A DNA stretch of 64,000 nucleotides from assembly GCA_020248985.1 (NCBI GenBank), contig JADCGL010000024.1, forward strand, positions 88,197 through 152,196. The letters are read 5' to 3'. The notes under the pieces are model-generated. The model made no database searches. It was not told the DNA's origin and worked only from the letters and a program-made list of their open reading frames with translations. The position numbers and the translations under genes are program-made. This document shows, in pieces, positions 11,176 to 20,032 of the stretch; within the stretch, counting starts at the first letter, position 1, and the number at the start of each line of letters is the position of its first letter. The DNA comes from Telmatospirillum sp. Its GTDB lineage: Bacteria > Pseudomonadota > Alphaproteobacteria > CACIAM-22H2.

Positions 11176-12293
11176 GCTGCGGCCGTCGCGGATACGGCAA
11201 CGCGGCCGCGGCCTTTGAGCAAGGCCGCGATGCGCGCGGCGGCGTAGATGCCGCCGAGGCCGACCGCGTTGACGGCGATTTGCTGGACGAAGTCAGTGCC
11301 GATCAGCGCAAACGCAATGCCGCCCGCATGGGCCAGCACCATGCCGGTGAAAAACACCGTCAGCGCCTGGCGGCCCATCGTCGCGAACGGCATCGCATAG
11401 GCGTGCGCCAACAGGCTCGGCCATGCGTCGACAATGCGCAAGGCGACGACCGCAAGCGCCAGAAAATGCGCGAATTGGCGGATGTCGAGATTGGGCTTGT
11501 TGGCGTGCGCGTAGAACCATTCGTGCAGCAGCCTGAGCGTCGCATTGTGTTCGTAGACGATGGGCGAGACCGCACCGACGCCGAGCACGAGCCACACGAT
11601 GGATGCCGCCAGCAGCAGCTTGCTCCGCCGCAATTTCGGCAGCCAGCCGCGCGAAGCGGCGAAGCCTGTGAAAAACAGCAGCTGCCACGCCATCGGGTTG
11701 AAGCCCCAGCCGCGGCCTTCGGGCGCGTTCGATTCGAAATTGATCTCGAAGATCTGCACGGCGAGCCACAGGCCGGCCGACAGGCCAAGCACCCATCTGG
11801 GGTCGATGCGCGCCAGGGCCATCGCGAGCGGGACCGCCGCCAGCACGACCATATAGAGCGGCAGAATGTCGAAATAGGTCGGCACGTAGGCAAGCCGCAC
11901 GAGCAGGGCGAGCGTGGCGGCGGGATCGGCGAAAAACGCGTCGATGCCGAGGAACGCGGCGTAGTCGATGCCGCGCGCCGCGGCCGCCGCGCACAGCGCC
12001 ACGCCGCACGCGAACAAGGCGAGGTGCACTGCGTAGAGCTGCACGCAGCGCCGCGCGATGCGTTTGACGCCGGCCGCGAACCCGTCGCGCACGAACGTGC
12101 CGCCGAACGCGATCGCGGCGGCATAGCCCGAGATGAACACGAACACGTGGGCGGCGTCCGAAAGCCCGAAGCGCGCCCAGATGATCTGCGCGAGCCAGTC
12201 GCCCGGCACATGCGCCACGTAGATCGCCGCCAGCGACAGACCGCGGAAGAAATCGAGACGAATGTCGCGCAGTTTTTTGGCCGTTGTCGTCAT
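11172..12293 (-). CDS. opgC: OpgC-family integral membrane protein
   Basis: The 373-residue protein has about ten hydrophobic helices and the N-terminal signature RDIRLDFFRGLSLAAIYVAHVPGD of OpgC proteins. This acyltransferase-3-like family was described for succinylation of osmoregulated periplasmic glucans. FISGYAAAIAFG and the FEINFESNAPEGRGWGFNPMAWQ loop also fit. The modified glucan here is unknown. The start overlaps the stop of the DoxX gene as ATGA, so the two are one unit. Its last 47 bases or so are duplicated at 6355-6401. Confidence 0.83.
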   Translation of the reverse strand: MTTTAKKLRDIRLDFFRGLSLAAIYVAHVPGDWLAQIIWARFGLSDAAHVFVFISGYAAAIAFGGTFVRDGFAAGVKRIARRCVQLYAVHLALFACGVALCAAAAARGIDYAAFLGIDAFFADPAATLALLVRLAYVPTYFDILPLYMVVLAAVPLAMALARIDPRWVLGLSAGLWLAVQIFEINFESNAPEGRGWGFNPMAWQLLFFTGFAASRGWLPKLRRSKLLLAASIVWLVLGVGAVSPIVYEHNATLRLLHEWFYAHANKPNLDIRQFAHFLALAVVALRIVDAWPSLLAHAYAMPFATMGRQALTVFFTGMVLAHAGGIAFALIGTDFVQQIAVNAVGLGGIYAAARIAALLKGRGRVAVSATAAA

Positions 12294-12739
12294 GCCGGGC
12301 GCGGGCCCAGATTCGCAAGCCGCAGGAGGTCGGGCAGGTCGCCGCGGCGCAGATAGGCCAAGCCAAGGCCGGCCGCCCACACGAGCAGCGCCTCTTTGAA
12401 CAGCACAGCCCCGTCGTCGTAGGGGTCGATCCCAAGCGGCGAGACGACGTGGAAGAAGATCGCGCCCGTCATCACGCCGGTCGCGGCCAAACCGCCGACC
12501 AATTGGGTGCGCCGGTAAAGGCACAAGAGGGCCGCCGCCAATTCTGCCGTGCCGACGCCGATGCGCATGATTTTCTCGTAGCCTGAAAAGCCGAGCCAGT
12601 CGGTAAGCACGGTGAACAACCACACGCTGCCCTCGTGGCCGAAGAACTTGTATTGCAGATACCAGACGAAGATGTAGGCAATCCACAGCGCCAGCACCCA
12701 AGGCAGGGCGGTGCGAAGGGCAGGTGCGAGGCGGTCCAT
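12290..12739 (-). CDS. DoxX-like four-helix membrane protein
   Basis: The 149-residue protein has four predicted membrane helices and a DoxX/SURF4-like arrangement (LQYKFFGHEGSVWLFTVLTDWLG, then ELAAALLCL and GAIFFHVVSPLGI). GGAG lies upstream of the ATG. It directly precedes opgC with an ATGA overlap. Members of the superfamily have been linked to redox or sulfur metabolism, but nothing in this sequence fixes a function. Confidence 0.75.
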   Translation of the reverse strand: MDRLAPALRTALPWVLALWIAYIFVWYLQYKFFGHEGSVWLFTVLTDWLGFSGYEKIMRIGVGTAELAAALLCLYRRTQLVGGLAATGVMTGAIFFHVVSPLGIDPYDDGAVLFKEALLVWAAGLGLAYLRRGDLPDLLRLANLGPRPA

Positions 12740-12975
12740 TTTGGCGGCTCCGGAATGTTCGAGGTACCGACATTTCGCAGCCGCACGCGCCGAAGTTACG
12801 CGGAGGGCCGTGCGAGGCCGCTTTCAACGCGGCGAAGATGTTGTTTTGCCGCGAAAAATTGCGCTTTTGCGACACAAAAAGTTACGCAACGTCACTTGGT
12901 CTTGGGGCTCCAGCACTCTAAATAGAAGGGAGGTGCTGCGATTCGCTGTGCCGCCACGTGCCGAGGTCGAAAACC

Positions 12976-13785
12976 ATGTTTGCGCGTTTCATCCGTCTGT
13001 CGTTCGCATCGCTGGGTCTTGTCGCCGCATTCTCGAGCGCTGCGGCGGCCCAAACGCGGCCCGAGCCGCCCAAGAGCGACTGGCAGGTTTCGGCCGGCGC
13101 CCTTGCCGCCTATGCGCCCGCCTACGAAGGTGCGGACAAGTACAAGGTGATGCCGCTGCCGCTGATCGACGTGGTATGGCGCGACCGCGTGTTCTTGAGC
13201 ACTTTGAACGGGCTCGGCGCCTGGGCCTATCGGTCCGCTGGCTTCAGCATCGGCGGTGCCATCGGCTACGAGTTCGGCCGCAAAGAAAGCCTCGACCGCA
13301 GCGAACTCGACGGTCTCGGCAACGTGGATGCGGCAGCGCAGGCGCGGCTGCTGGCCGAATACCGCACCGGGCCGTACCGGCTCGACGCCGTGCTGGCGCG
13401 CGCCCTTGGCGGCAGCGACGGCACCACGGTTCGGCTGGGGGCCGGCATGGCCTATCCGATCAACGAAAAGCTGCGTTTGATGCCCGGCATCGCCGCCGTG
13501 TGGGCCGACGACAGCTACATGGACAGCTACTTCGGCGTCACGGCCGCACAAGCCGCCAACTCGCGCGCGCGCCTGGGAGCTGCGGCCGGCAAGACGCAGT
13601 TCAATCCGTCGGCCGGGTTCAAGAACGTCGATCTTTCGCTGATGGCGACGTATGCGCTGACGCCCAACTGGTCGGTGCGCGGCGGCGGCGGCGTGCGCTT
13701 CCTCTTGGGCGACGCGGCCGACAGCCCGATTTCCAAGCGCGACACCGCGCCGTTTGCCAATCTGGGCCTTGCCTATCGTTGGTAG
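12976..13785 (+). CDS. MipA/OmpV-family outer membrane protein
   Basis: The 269-residue protein has a signal peptide ending near AAAAQT, then the characteristic VSAGALAAYAPAYEGADKYKVMPLPLIDVVWRDRVFL opening of MipA/OmpV proteins. Amphipathic beta strands run to a C-terminal LAYRW, typical of outer membrane beta-barrels. The ATG at 12976 has GAGG nine bases upstream. An in-frame GTG at 12958 would add six residues before the signal peptide. Its stop overlaps the agmatinase stop by 13 bases. Members act as scaffolds for murein hydrolases or as porin-like barrels; which applies here is unknown. Confidence 0.83.
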   Translation: MFARFIRLSFASLGLVAAFSSAAAAQTRPEPPKSDWQVSAGALAAYAPAYEGADKYKVMPLPLIDVVWRDRVFLSTLNGLGAWAYRSAGFSIGGAIGYEFGRKESLDRSELDGLGNVDAAAQARLLAEYRTGPYRLDAVLARALGGSDGTTVRLGAGMAYPINEKLRLMPGIAAVWADDSYMDSYFGVTAAQAANSRARLGAAAGKTQFNPSAGFKNVDLSLMATYALTPNWSVRGGGGVRFLLGDAADSPISKRDTAPFANLGLAYRW

Positions 13786-14834
13786 CGCGCCCGCTTTTCG
13801 CGCGCGATCGACACAAGGCACAATTCGGTAAACAGCACCTGGGCGGCGTTCTGCGCCGTCACGGTCGAGGGATCGTATTGCGGGGCGACCTCGACGACGT
13901 CGGCGCCGACGATGTCGAGCCCGGCCAAGCCCCGCAGCATCGCCAGCGCTTCGCGCATTGTGAGGCCGCCCGATTCGGGCGTGCCGGTCCCCGGTGCGAA
14001 CGAAGGATCGAGCCCGTCGACGTCGAACGTCACATAGACCGGACCCTCGCCGACGACGGCGCGTGCTTTGGCGATCACGGCTTCGACGCCCATTTTGTCG
14101 ATGTCTTCGGCATGGATCACGGTCATGCCGCTGTCGTACGAAAACTCCCACAGAAACTCGGCCCCGCCGCGAATGCCGATCTGGATCGTGCGTTCGGGAT
14201 CGAGCACGCCGTCGAGCACGGCCATGCGGAACGGCGCGCCATGGTGGAATTTCGAGCCCTCGTACGGGCCGCTCGTGTCGCAGTGCGCGTCGAAATGCAC
14301 CAGGCCGACGGGCCGCTTGGCGCCGATTGCGCGCAGGATCGGCCAGGTGATGGAATGGTCGCCGCCCACGGCCAACGGTACGATGCCGGCCGCAACGAGC
14401 TTGGCAAAATGCGCTTCGATGTCGGCATGGCACTCGGTCAGCGAAAAGCGGCTGCGCATCGGCACGTCGCCGATATCGGCCACGTTGAGTTCGGTCAAGG
14501 GTGCTCGGCCCAGCACATGCTCGTAAGGGCCGATGCGCTCGACCCCGCGCACGGCACGGGGCCCCAGCCTTGCGCCTGCGCGGTTGGTGACGCCCAGATC
14601 CATCGGCACGCCGACAAGGGCGGCATCGAGCCCGGCGAGATCGGCGTCGCTGGCAAGGGCGCGATAGGGCGCGTCGAGGAACGTCGCGGGCTCCGCGAAC
14701 GGCCATTTGCGCTGGTCGGGGCTTTTGAAGATTTTGGCGGCGACGCGCGCGAATTCCGGGTGTTTGATGTCGCCGCCGGCGGCTTGCCCATAGTCGCGCC
14801 GCAGCCGCGCCAGTTTTTCGGGATCGAACGCCAC
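13773..14834 (-). CDS. Agmatinase/arginase (ureohydrolase) family protein
   Basis: The 353-residue product has the manganese-binding ureohydrolase motifs GGDHSI, DAHCD and TFDVDGLDP, followed by PGTGTPESGGLT, which places it in the agmatinase/guanidinobutyrase branch. It hydrolyses a guanidino compound to urea and an amine. The N-terminal extension (about 60 residues before the LDAALVGVPMDLGVTNR strand) is longer than in E. coli SpeB. The GTG at 14834 is the most plausible start; it lies 5 bases after the stop of the UxaA-like gene and lacks a clear Shine-Dalgarno, suggesting coupling to it. Confidence 0.82.
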   Translation of the reverse strand: MAFDPEKLARLRRDYGQAAGGDIKHPEFARVAAKIFKSPDQRKWPFAEPATFLDAPYRALASDADLAGLDAALVGVPMDLGVTNRAGARLGPRAVRGVERIGPYEHVLGRAPLTELNVADIGDVPMRSRFSLTECHADIEAHFAKLVAAGIVPLAVGGDHSITWPILRAIGAKRPVGLVHFDAHCDTSGPYEGSKFHHGAPFRMAVLDGVLDPERTIQIGIRGGAEFLWEFSYDSGMTVIHAEDIDKMGVEAVIAKARAVVGEGPVYVTFDVDGLDPSFAPGTGTPESGGLTMREALAMLRGLAGLDIVGADVVEVAPQYDPSTVTAQNAAQVLFTELCLVSIAREKRARYQR

Positions 14835-14839
14835 GGCGC

Positions 14840-16360
14840 TTACATCGTGGCGCCGATTTGCCACGGCACGAATTCGTTGTCGCCGTAGCCGAGCTGTTCG
14901 GACTTGCTGCGCTCGCCCGAGGCCACGCGCAGGATGTGCTCGAAAATCTCGCGGCCCTTGTCCTCGACCGAAACGCCGTCGACGATGTCGCCGCAATTGA
15001 TGTCCATGTCTTCGATCATGCGCCGGTAGATGTCGGAGTTGGTCGCAAGCTTGATCGACGGCGTGGGCTTGCACCCATAGGCCGAGCCGCGCCCGGTCGT
15101 GAAGCACAGCACGTTGGCCCCGCCCGCCACCTGGCCTGTGGCCGAGGTCGGGTCGTAGCCCGGCGTGTCCATGAACACGAAGCCCTTGGTGTCCACGCGC
15201 TCGGCATAGCGATACACGCCGCGCAAGGTCGTAGTCCCGCCTTTGGCGGCCGCACCCAGCGATTTTTCGAGGATCGTCGTAAGCCCGCCCGCCTTGTTGC
15301 CGGGCGAGGGGTTGTTGTCCATCGAGCCGTCGTTGCGCTTGGTGTAGTCCTCCCACCAGCGGATGATGTCGATGAGTTTTTCGCCGATCTCGCGCGTGGC
15401 CGCACGCCGCGTCAGCAAATGTTCGGCGCCGTAGATCTCCGGCGTTTCGGACAAGATCGCCGTGCCGCCATGCGCCACGAGCAGATCGACGGCAGCGCCG
15501 AGGGCGGGGTTGGCCGTGATGCCCGAATAGCCGTCCGAGCCGCCGCATTGCAGGGCCAGCATCAATTCGCTGGCCGGGATCGTCTCGCGCTTGGCGCGGT
15601 TCACGAGCGGCAGCATCGCCTTGATGCGCTCCACGCCCGCTTCGATCGTTTTGCGGGTGCCGCCGCTGTCCTGGATCGTCATCGACTGGAACAGATCGCC
15701 GTCCACAATGCCGTAGGCGCGCTTCATCTCGTCGATCTGGAACACTTCGCAGCCCAGGCCCACGAGCAGCACGCCGCCCACGTTCGGGTTCGTCGCATAG
15801 CCCCATTGCGTGCGCTTGAGCACGTCGAACCCTTCGCCCTTGGACGCCATGCCGCAGCCGGTGCCGTGCACGAACGACACCACGCCGTCCACGTTCGGAT
15901 AATCGGCCAGGATGCCGGAGCGCGTGACGGCCTCGGCCATGAAGCGCGCGACCGAGGCCGAGCAATTCACCGAGGTGAGGATGCCGATATAGTTGCGGGT
16001 CCCTGCGCGCCCGTCCGCCCGGCGATAGCCCTGGAACGTCGCACGCTCGGCAAGCGGCAGCGGCGCGTAGGGTTTGGCGTCTTCGGCAAAATGGTAGTCG
16101 CGCGCGAACGCTTTGAAGTCGCAATTGTGCGTATGGATATGGTCGCCCGCCGCGATGGCGCTGTGCGCAAAGCCGATCGTCTGGCCGAATTTGCGCACCG
16201 CTTCGCCTTGCGCGATCGCGGCGATGGCCATTTTGTGGCCCTTCTGGATGCGCGCGCGGGCAATCGCCCCATGGATCGAAGCTCCCTCGGGGATCGCGTC
16301 CACGGCGACCACGAGATTGTCGGATGCGTTGAGGCGGATCGTGCGCGGCACTGCGGTCAT
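14840..16360 (-). CDS. UxaA-family hydrolyase (altronate/galactarate dehydratase type)
   Basis: The 506-residue protein joins an N-terminal SAF-type domain (about 1-90, RLNASDNLVVAVDAIPEGA) to the large altronate-hydrolase domain. Family blocks include GRAGTRNYIGILTSVNCSAS, HGTGCGM, LQCGGSDGYSG, SETPEIYGAEH, DNNPSPGNKAGG and TTGRGSAYGCKPTPSIKLATN. These iron-dependent enzymes dehydrate aldonic or aldaric acids. A strong GGGGGAAG precedes the ATG. It is co-oriented with the agmatinase gene and lies 51 bases downstream of the FAD oxidoreductase gene. The actual sugar acid is not determinable. Confidence 0.84.
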   Translation of the reverse strand: MTAVPRTIRLNASDNLVVAVDAIPEGASIHGAIARARIQKGHKMAIAAIAQGEAVRKFGQTIGFAHSAIAAGDHIHTHNCDFKAFARDYHFAEDAKPYAPLPLAERATFQGYRRADGRAGTRNYIGILTSVNCSASVARFMAEAVTRSGILADYPNVDGVVSFVHGTGCGMASKGEGFDVLKRTQWGYATNPNVGGVLLVGLGCEVFQIDEMKRAYGIVDGDLFQSMTIQDSGGTRKTIEAGVERIKAMLPLVNRAKRETIPASELMLALQCGGSDGYSGITANPALGAAVDLLVAHGGTAILSETPEIYGAEHLLTRRAATREIGEKLIDIIRWWEDYTKRNDGSMDNNPSPGNKAGGLTTILEKSLGAAAKGGTTTLRGVYRYAERVDTKGFVFMDTPGYDPTSATGQVAGGANVLCFTTGRGSAYGCKPTPSIKLATNSDIYRRMIEDMDINCGDIVDGVSVEDKGREIFEHILRVASGERSKSEQLGYGDNEFVPWQIGATM

Positions 16361-16411
16361 CTTGGCTTCCCCCGATTGTTTGCGCCGAATATAGCGCAGG
16401 CGTGCGGCGAT

Positions 16412-17590
16412 TCAGACCACGTTCTTTTCGACGAGCGGGCGTTTCTCGAGCAGCCGCTGCGGCGCCAAATCGGCCAAGTCGATCGCGGTTGCGGCCGCCC
16501 CTTGCAGGCGGTCGGCAAGATAGCGCCCCACGGCCGGGCTTTGCTGCAGACCGTGGCCCGAAAAGCCGTTGGCGAGCCACACGTTCGACGTGCCCGGCAC
16601 GGCCCCCACCAGCGCATTGTGGTCGAAGCCGTTCATGTCGTAATGGCCCGCCCAAGCGCGCCCGCGTTTGATCGCCTCGAAGGCGGGCACGCGCGTGGCC
16701 AGTGCCGGCCACACATGGTCGTCGAAGAATTGGTAGTCGACTTCGAAATCGCCGTCTGCGTCCGGATCGGCATCGGCGGGGGGCGCGCTGCCGCACAGAT
16801 AGCCGGTCCCTTCGGGCCGACAATAGACGCCGGTGGGATCGATCAGCAGCGGGAAGTCGGAAAGCGTTTCGCGGCATTCGAACGTGAAGATCATGCGCTT
16901 TTTGGCGTGCACCGGAATGTCGAAACCGCTTTGGCGCACCAGCGCACGCGCCCCGGTTCCCGCCGCGATCGCCAACTGCCCGCACGCAATGCGGCTGCCG
17001 TCGTCGAGCACAACGCCGCGACAGGACCCGCCTGCCATATCGAGTGACGCGACCGCCGCTTTGCGGAACTCGACGCCGAGTGCGCGCGCTTTTTTGCGGA
17101 AGGCCTGCAACAGGCTGTAGCCGTCGAACCAGCCTTCGCCGCTGCGGCCCCAGGTTCCCGCGGCGAGCCCCTCGGTCGAAATCCACGGGAAACGCTGCAG
17201 CAAACTGGCGGCGTCGAAATACGCGATGTCTGCGCCGAGTTTGGTTTGCAGCGCATGGTTTTCGCCGAGCACCGTTTGGCCGGCGGCGGTGGCCAAAAAA
17301 AGATAGCCGCCTTCGCGAAGGCCGATCTCGGGTCGCTCGCCATCGACCGCCAGAACGTCGCCCGCCCGGCGCAGAAAATCGATGCCGAACAAAGATGCGC
17401 GGATATTGACGGGCGACGAAAATTGTTGCCGGATCGAGGCGGCCGACAAAGCGCTCGCCGCGCGCGCGTAGGTGGGGTCGGGCTCGAGCACAAGCACGCG
17501 CCCGGCAAAGCCCGATGCGGCGAGATGGTAGGCGATCGAAGCGCCGACGGCGCCGCCGCCGGCAATCACAATGTCGGTGGTTTCGGGCAT
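16412..17590 (-). CDS. FAD-dependent oxidoreductase of the DAO (D-amino-acid oxidase/sarcosine oxidase) family
   Basis: The 392-residue protein opens with the dinucleotide-binding motif GGGAVGASIAYHLA (about 11-24). The ALSAASIRQQFSSPVNIRAS block is shared by FOXRED1-like and dimethylglycine-dehydrogenase-like members. It ends with the C-terminal FAD contact NGFSGHGLQQSPAVGRYLADR. It would oxidise the C-N bond of an amine or amino acid. Together with the agmatinase and UxaA genes downstream it forms a minus-strand catabolic set. It is divergent from the YHYH gene with only 29 bases between starts. Confidence 0.84.
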   Translation of the reverse strand: MPETTDIVIAGGGAVGASIAYHLAASGFAGRVLVLEPDPTYARAASALSAASIRQQFSSPVNIRASLFGIDFLRRAGDVLAVDGERPEIGLREGGYLFLATAAGQTVLGENHALQTKLGADIAYFDAASLLQRFPWISTEGLAAGTWGRSGEGWFDGYSLLQAFRKKARALGVEFRKAAVASLDMAGGSCRGVVLDDGSRIACGQLAIAAGTGARALVRQSGFDIPVHAKKRMIFTFECRETLSDFPLLIDPTGVYCRPEGTGYLCGSAPPADADPDADGDFEVDYQFFDDHVWPALATRVPAFEAIKRGRAWAGHYDMNGFDHNALVGAVPGTSNVWLANGFSGHGLQQSPAVGRYLADRLQGAAATAIDLADLAPQRLLEKRPLVEKNVV

Positions 17591-17619
17591 GACGGACGGA
17601 CTTTAGCGGAGGGGCGGGC

Positions 17620-18612
17620 ATGCGCAACTGGATAGCGGCAGCGGCGATTCTGGTCGCAAGTGCCGCACCTGCCTTCGCGCACGGCGAAAAAGGCCACGAA
17701 GCACCGCAAGGGGCCGAGCAGCGTCGTGCGCTTGCGATCCTGTCGCCCGCGCGTGCGGCCGCGCGCATCGAAGTCGACGCGGCCGCAGGCTTTCGCTATA
17801 TCCGCGCGGACGGAATGCCGGATCACACGACCGGCCGCTTTCCGGGCCCCGGCAATCCCAACACCATCCGCGCGCAAAGCTATACGCTGCGCGTGACGCT
17901 TGCCCCCAAGGCCAATGCCGCCCCCACGCCGTCGCGCGTGCAGCCTTTCGGCATTGCGCTGAACGGCGTGCTGTTCGATCCGGGCACGGCCGAATTCTGG
18001 AACAACGATCCGCGCAGCGGCTGGATCATGGAAGCGATCGGCGGCCCGCGCAATTTGGGGCTCGATTCCAGCAACGCGCATGTGCAGCCCGACGGGACCT
18101 ACCATTACCACGGCATTCCGGTCGGCCTGCTCGAGCGTTTGGCCAAGCGCGACGCCCCCACCTTGCTCGGCTATGCCGCCGACGGTTTTCCGATCTACGG
18201 GCCGTTCGGCCATGCCGAGGCGGCGACAGCGGCAAGCGCGCTCAAAAAACTCGCACCTTCGTACCGATTGCGCAGCGGGTCGCGCCCGGAAGGAACGCCG
18301 CCCGGCCGCTACGACGGCAGCTACGCGCAGGATTTCGAGTTCGTGCCCGGACATGGCGATCTCGACGCATGCAACGGGCGCAGCGGCGTGACGCTCGAAT
18401 ATCCGAACGGCATCTATCACTATGTGCTGACCGAAACGTTCCCGTTTGTGCCGCGCTGCTTCATGGGCACGCCCGACCAGAGCTTCGCGATCAAACGTCC
18501 GCCGGGTCCCGGCGGCCCGGGTGGTCCGCCCGGCGGCGGCCCGCCGGGGGGAGGGCGCGGCGGCCCGCCGCCCTTCGGTCCGTTCGACCGCGACCGACCG
18601 CCGCCGCGCTAA
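17620..18612 (+). CDS. Secreted YHYH-domain protein with a Pro/Gly-rich tail
   Basis: The 330-residue product has a signal peptide (MRNWIAAAAILVASAAPAFAHG). Its central YHYH domain contains DGTYHYHGIPVGLL, GYAADGFPIYGP and NGIYHYVLTETFP. The last roughly 45 residues are a Pro/Gly/Arg-rich low-complexity tail of repeated PPGGG units. YHYH proteins are secreted and uncharacterised, with conserved His and Tyr residues that suggest metal or redox chemistry. The short N-terminal HGEKGHE adds further His. It is a single gene between the FAD enzyme and hisS. Confidence 0.8.
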   Translation: MRNWIAAAAILVASAAPAFAHGEKGHEAPQGAEQRRALAILSPARAAARIEVDAAAGFRYIRADGMPDHTTGRFPGPGNPNTIRAQSYTLRVTLAPKANAAPTPSRVQPFGIALNGVLFDPGTAEFWNNDPRSGWIMEAIGGPRNLGLDSSNAHVQPDGTYHYHGIPVGLLERLAKRDAPTLLGYAADGFPIYGPFGHAEAATAASALKKLAPSYRLRSGSRPEGTPPGRYDGSYAQDFEFVPGHGDLDACNGRSGVTLEYPNGIYHYVLTETFPFVPRCFMGTPDQSFAIKRPPGPGGPGGPPGGGPPGGGRGGPPPFGPFDRDRPPPR

Positions 18613-18682
18613 CCGCCGCGTTTGCTCGCGCGTCGCGAGTGCGCTATCCAATGCGCCCTGCCGTCTTTGGAAATGTGACCCT

Positions 18683-19999
18683 GTGATCGAAAAACAGAAA
18701 CTCAAAGCCATCAGCGGCTTTCCCGAATGGCTGCCCGAGCTGCGCATGGTCGAGCTCAAATGGCTCGATACGATCCGCGCTCTGTTCGAGAGCTACGGCT
18801 ACGCGCCCATCGAAACGCGCGCTGTCGAGCCCGTGGAAGTGCTGCTGAAGCAGGGCGACACCGACAAGGAAATCTACGCGATCCGGCGCTTGGCGGCCGA
18901 GCCCGGCGAGGTTGCCGAGCACGCCTTGCACTACGACATGACCGTGCCGATGGCGCGCTACGTCGCCGCCAACATGAACGAGCTTGTCTTCCCGTTCAAA
19001 CGCTACCAGATGCAGAAGGCGTGGCGCGGCGAGCGCCCGCAGGACGGGCGCTTCCGCGAATTCTACCAGTGCGACGTGGACGTGGTGGATGTGCGCGACA
19101 TCCCGCTGCATTTCGACGCCGAAATGCCGGCCATCATGTTCGAAGCGCTCGACCGCATCGGCGTGGGGCCGACGGCCACCAAGATCAACAACCGCAAAAT
19201 CCTGCAGGGCTACTACGAGGGCCTCGGCATTGCGGACGCCGCCAACACGATGCGCATCGTCGACAAGCTCGACAAGATCGGGCCGTCCGGCGTGGGTGCG
19301 ATGCTGGCTGGCGAATTGGGCCTCGACCCGTCGGCAGTCGCCAAAATTCTGGCGCTGACCGAAATCAAAGGCAGCGATTCGAGCGTGCTGGGCGCCGTCG
19401 AAAAACTCGGCGTGAAGTCGCAAACGCTCGAGCAGGGCCTGCACGAGCTCGGCTTCGTGCTCGATGCGCTGAAGCGTTTTCCGACGGGCGCATTCGTTGC
19501 CGATCTTTCGATCGCGCGCGGGCTCGCCTACTACACGGGCTCGGTCTACGAAACCAAGCTCGTCGAGTATCCCGATTTCCCGACCGTGTGCGGCGGCGGG
19601 CGCTACGAAAATCTGGTGGGCTCGCTCATCAACCGGCGCATGCCGGGGATCGGCATTTCGATCGGCCTGACGCGCATCTTCTGGAAGATGCAGAAAGAGG
19701 GCCGCATCAAGCCGACGCGCAAGAGCCCGAGCGACGTGCTCGTCCTCTTCCCGCGCGGCGGTGCCTATGCCGACGTGGCGGCGACGGCGCAGGCCTTGCG
19801 CAGCCGCGGCCTCAAGGTCGAGATGTACCACGAGGACCGCAAGATCGACGCGCAGTTCAAATACGCGACCGACAAGGGCATTCCCTACGTGTGGTTCCTG
19901 CCCGCGGAAGCGGGGGCGGCGCACAAGGTCAAAGACCTCGCGCGCGGCGAACAGCACGACGCCGACCCGCTAAGCTGGCTGCCCGCAAGATTGGGCTGA
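18683..19999 (+). CDS. hisS: Histidyl-tRNA synthetase
   Basis: The 438-residue class II synthetase has motif 2 in KAWRGERPQDGRFREFYQCD, the HisA motif as RGLAYYTGSVYET, and motif 3 as GIGISIGLTRIFW. It closes with a C-terminal anticodon-binding domain (DVLVLFPRGGAYADVAATAQ onward). The full motif 2 and the anticodon domain argue against a catalytically dead HisZ paralogue. The GTG at 18683 is the only start that keeps the N-terminal KAISGFPEWLPE motif 1 approach. It charges tRNA-His with histidine. Confidence 0.88.
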   Translation: MIEKQKLKAISGFPEWLPELRMVELKWLDTIRALFESYGYAPIETRAVEPVEVLLKQGDTDKEIYAIRRLAAEPGEVAEHALHYDMTVPMARYVAANMNELVFPFKRYQMQKAWRGERPQDGRFREFYQCDVDVVDVRDIPLHFDAEMPAIMFEALDRIGVGPTATKINNRKILQGYYEGLGIADAANTMRIVDKLDKIGPSGVGAMLAGELGLDPSAVAKILALTEIKGSDSSVLGAVEKLGVKSQTLEQGLHELGFVLDALKRFPTGAFVADLSIARGLAYYTGSVYETKLVEYPDFPTVCGGGRYENLVGSLINRRMPGIGISIGLTRIFWKMQKEGRIKPTRKSPSDVLVLFPRGGAYADVAATAQALRSRGLKVEMYHEDRKIDAQFKYATDKGIPYVWFLPAEAGAAHKVKDLARGEQHDADPLSWLPARLG

Positions 20000-20032
20000 C
20001 GCTTCAGCGCCGCGCGCGCCTTGCGTCGCGGT

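Noticed and set aside
13773..17768. A 1331-codon minus-strand open frame.
   Set aside because: Only its end encodes the agmatinase; the rest is the wrong frame of the UxaA and FAD oxidoreductase genes, kept open by high GC.
18683..19999. HisZ as an alternative identity for the histidyl-tRNA synthetase gene.
   Set aside because: The intact motif 2, the HisRS-type RGLAYYTG segment and the anticodon-binding domain are those of a real synthetase.
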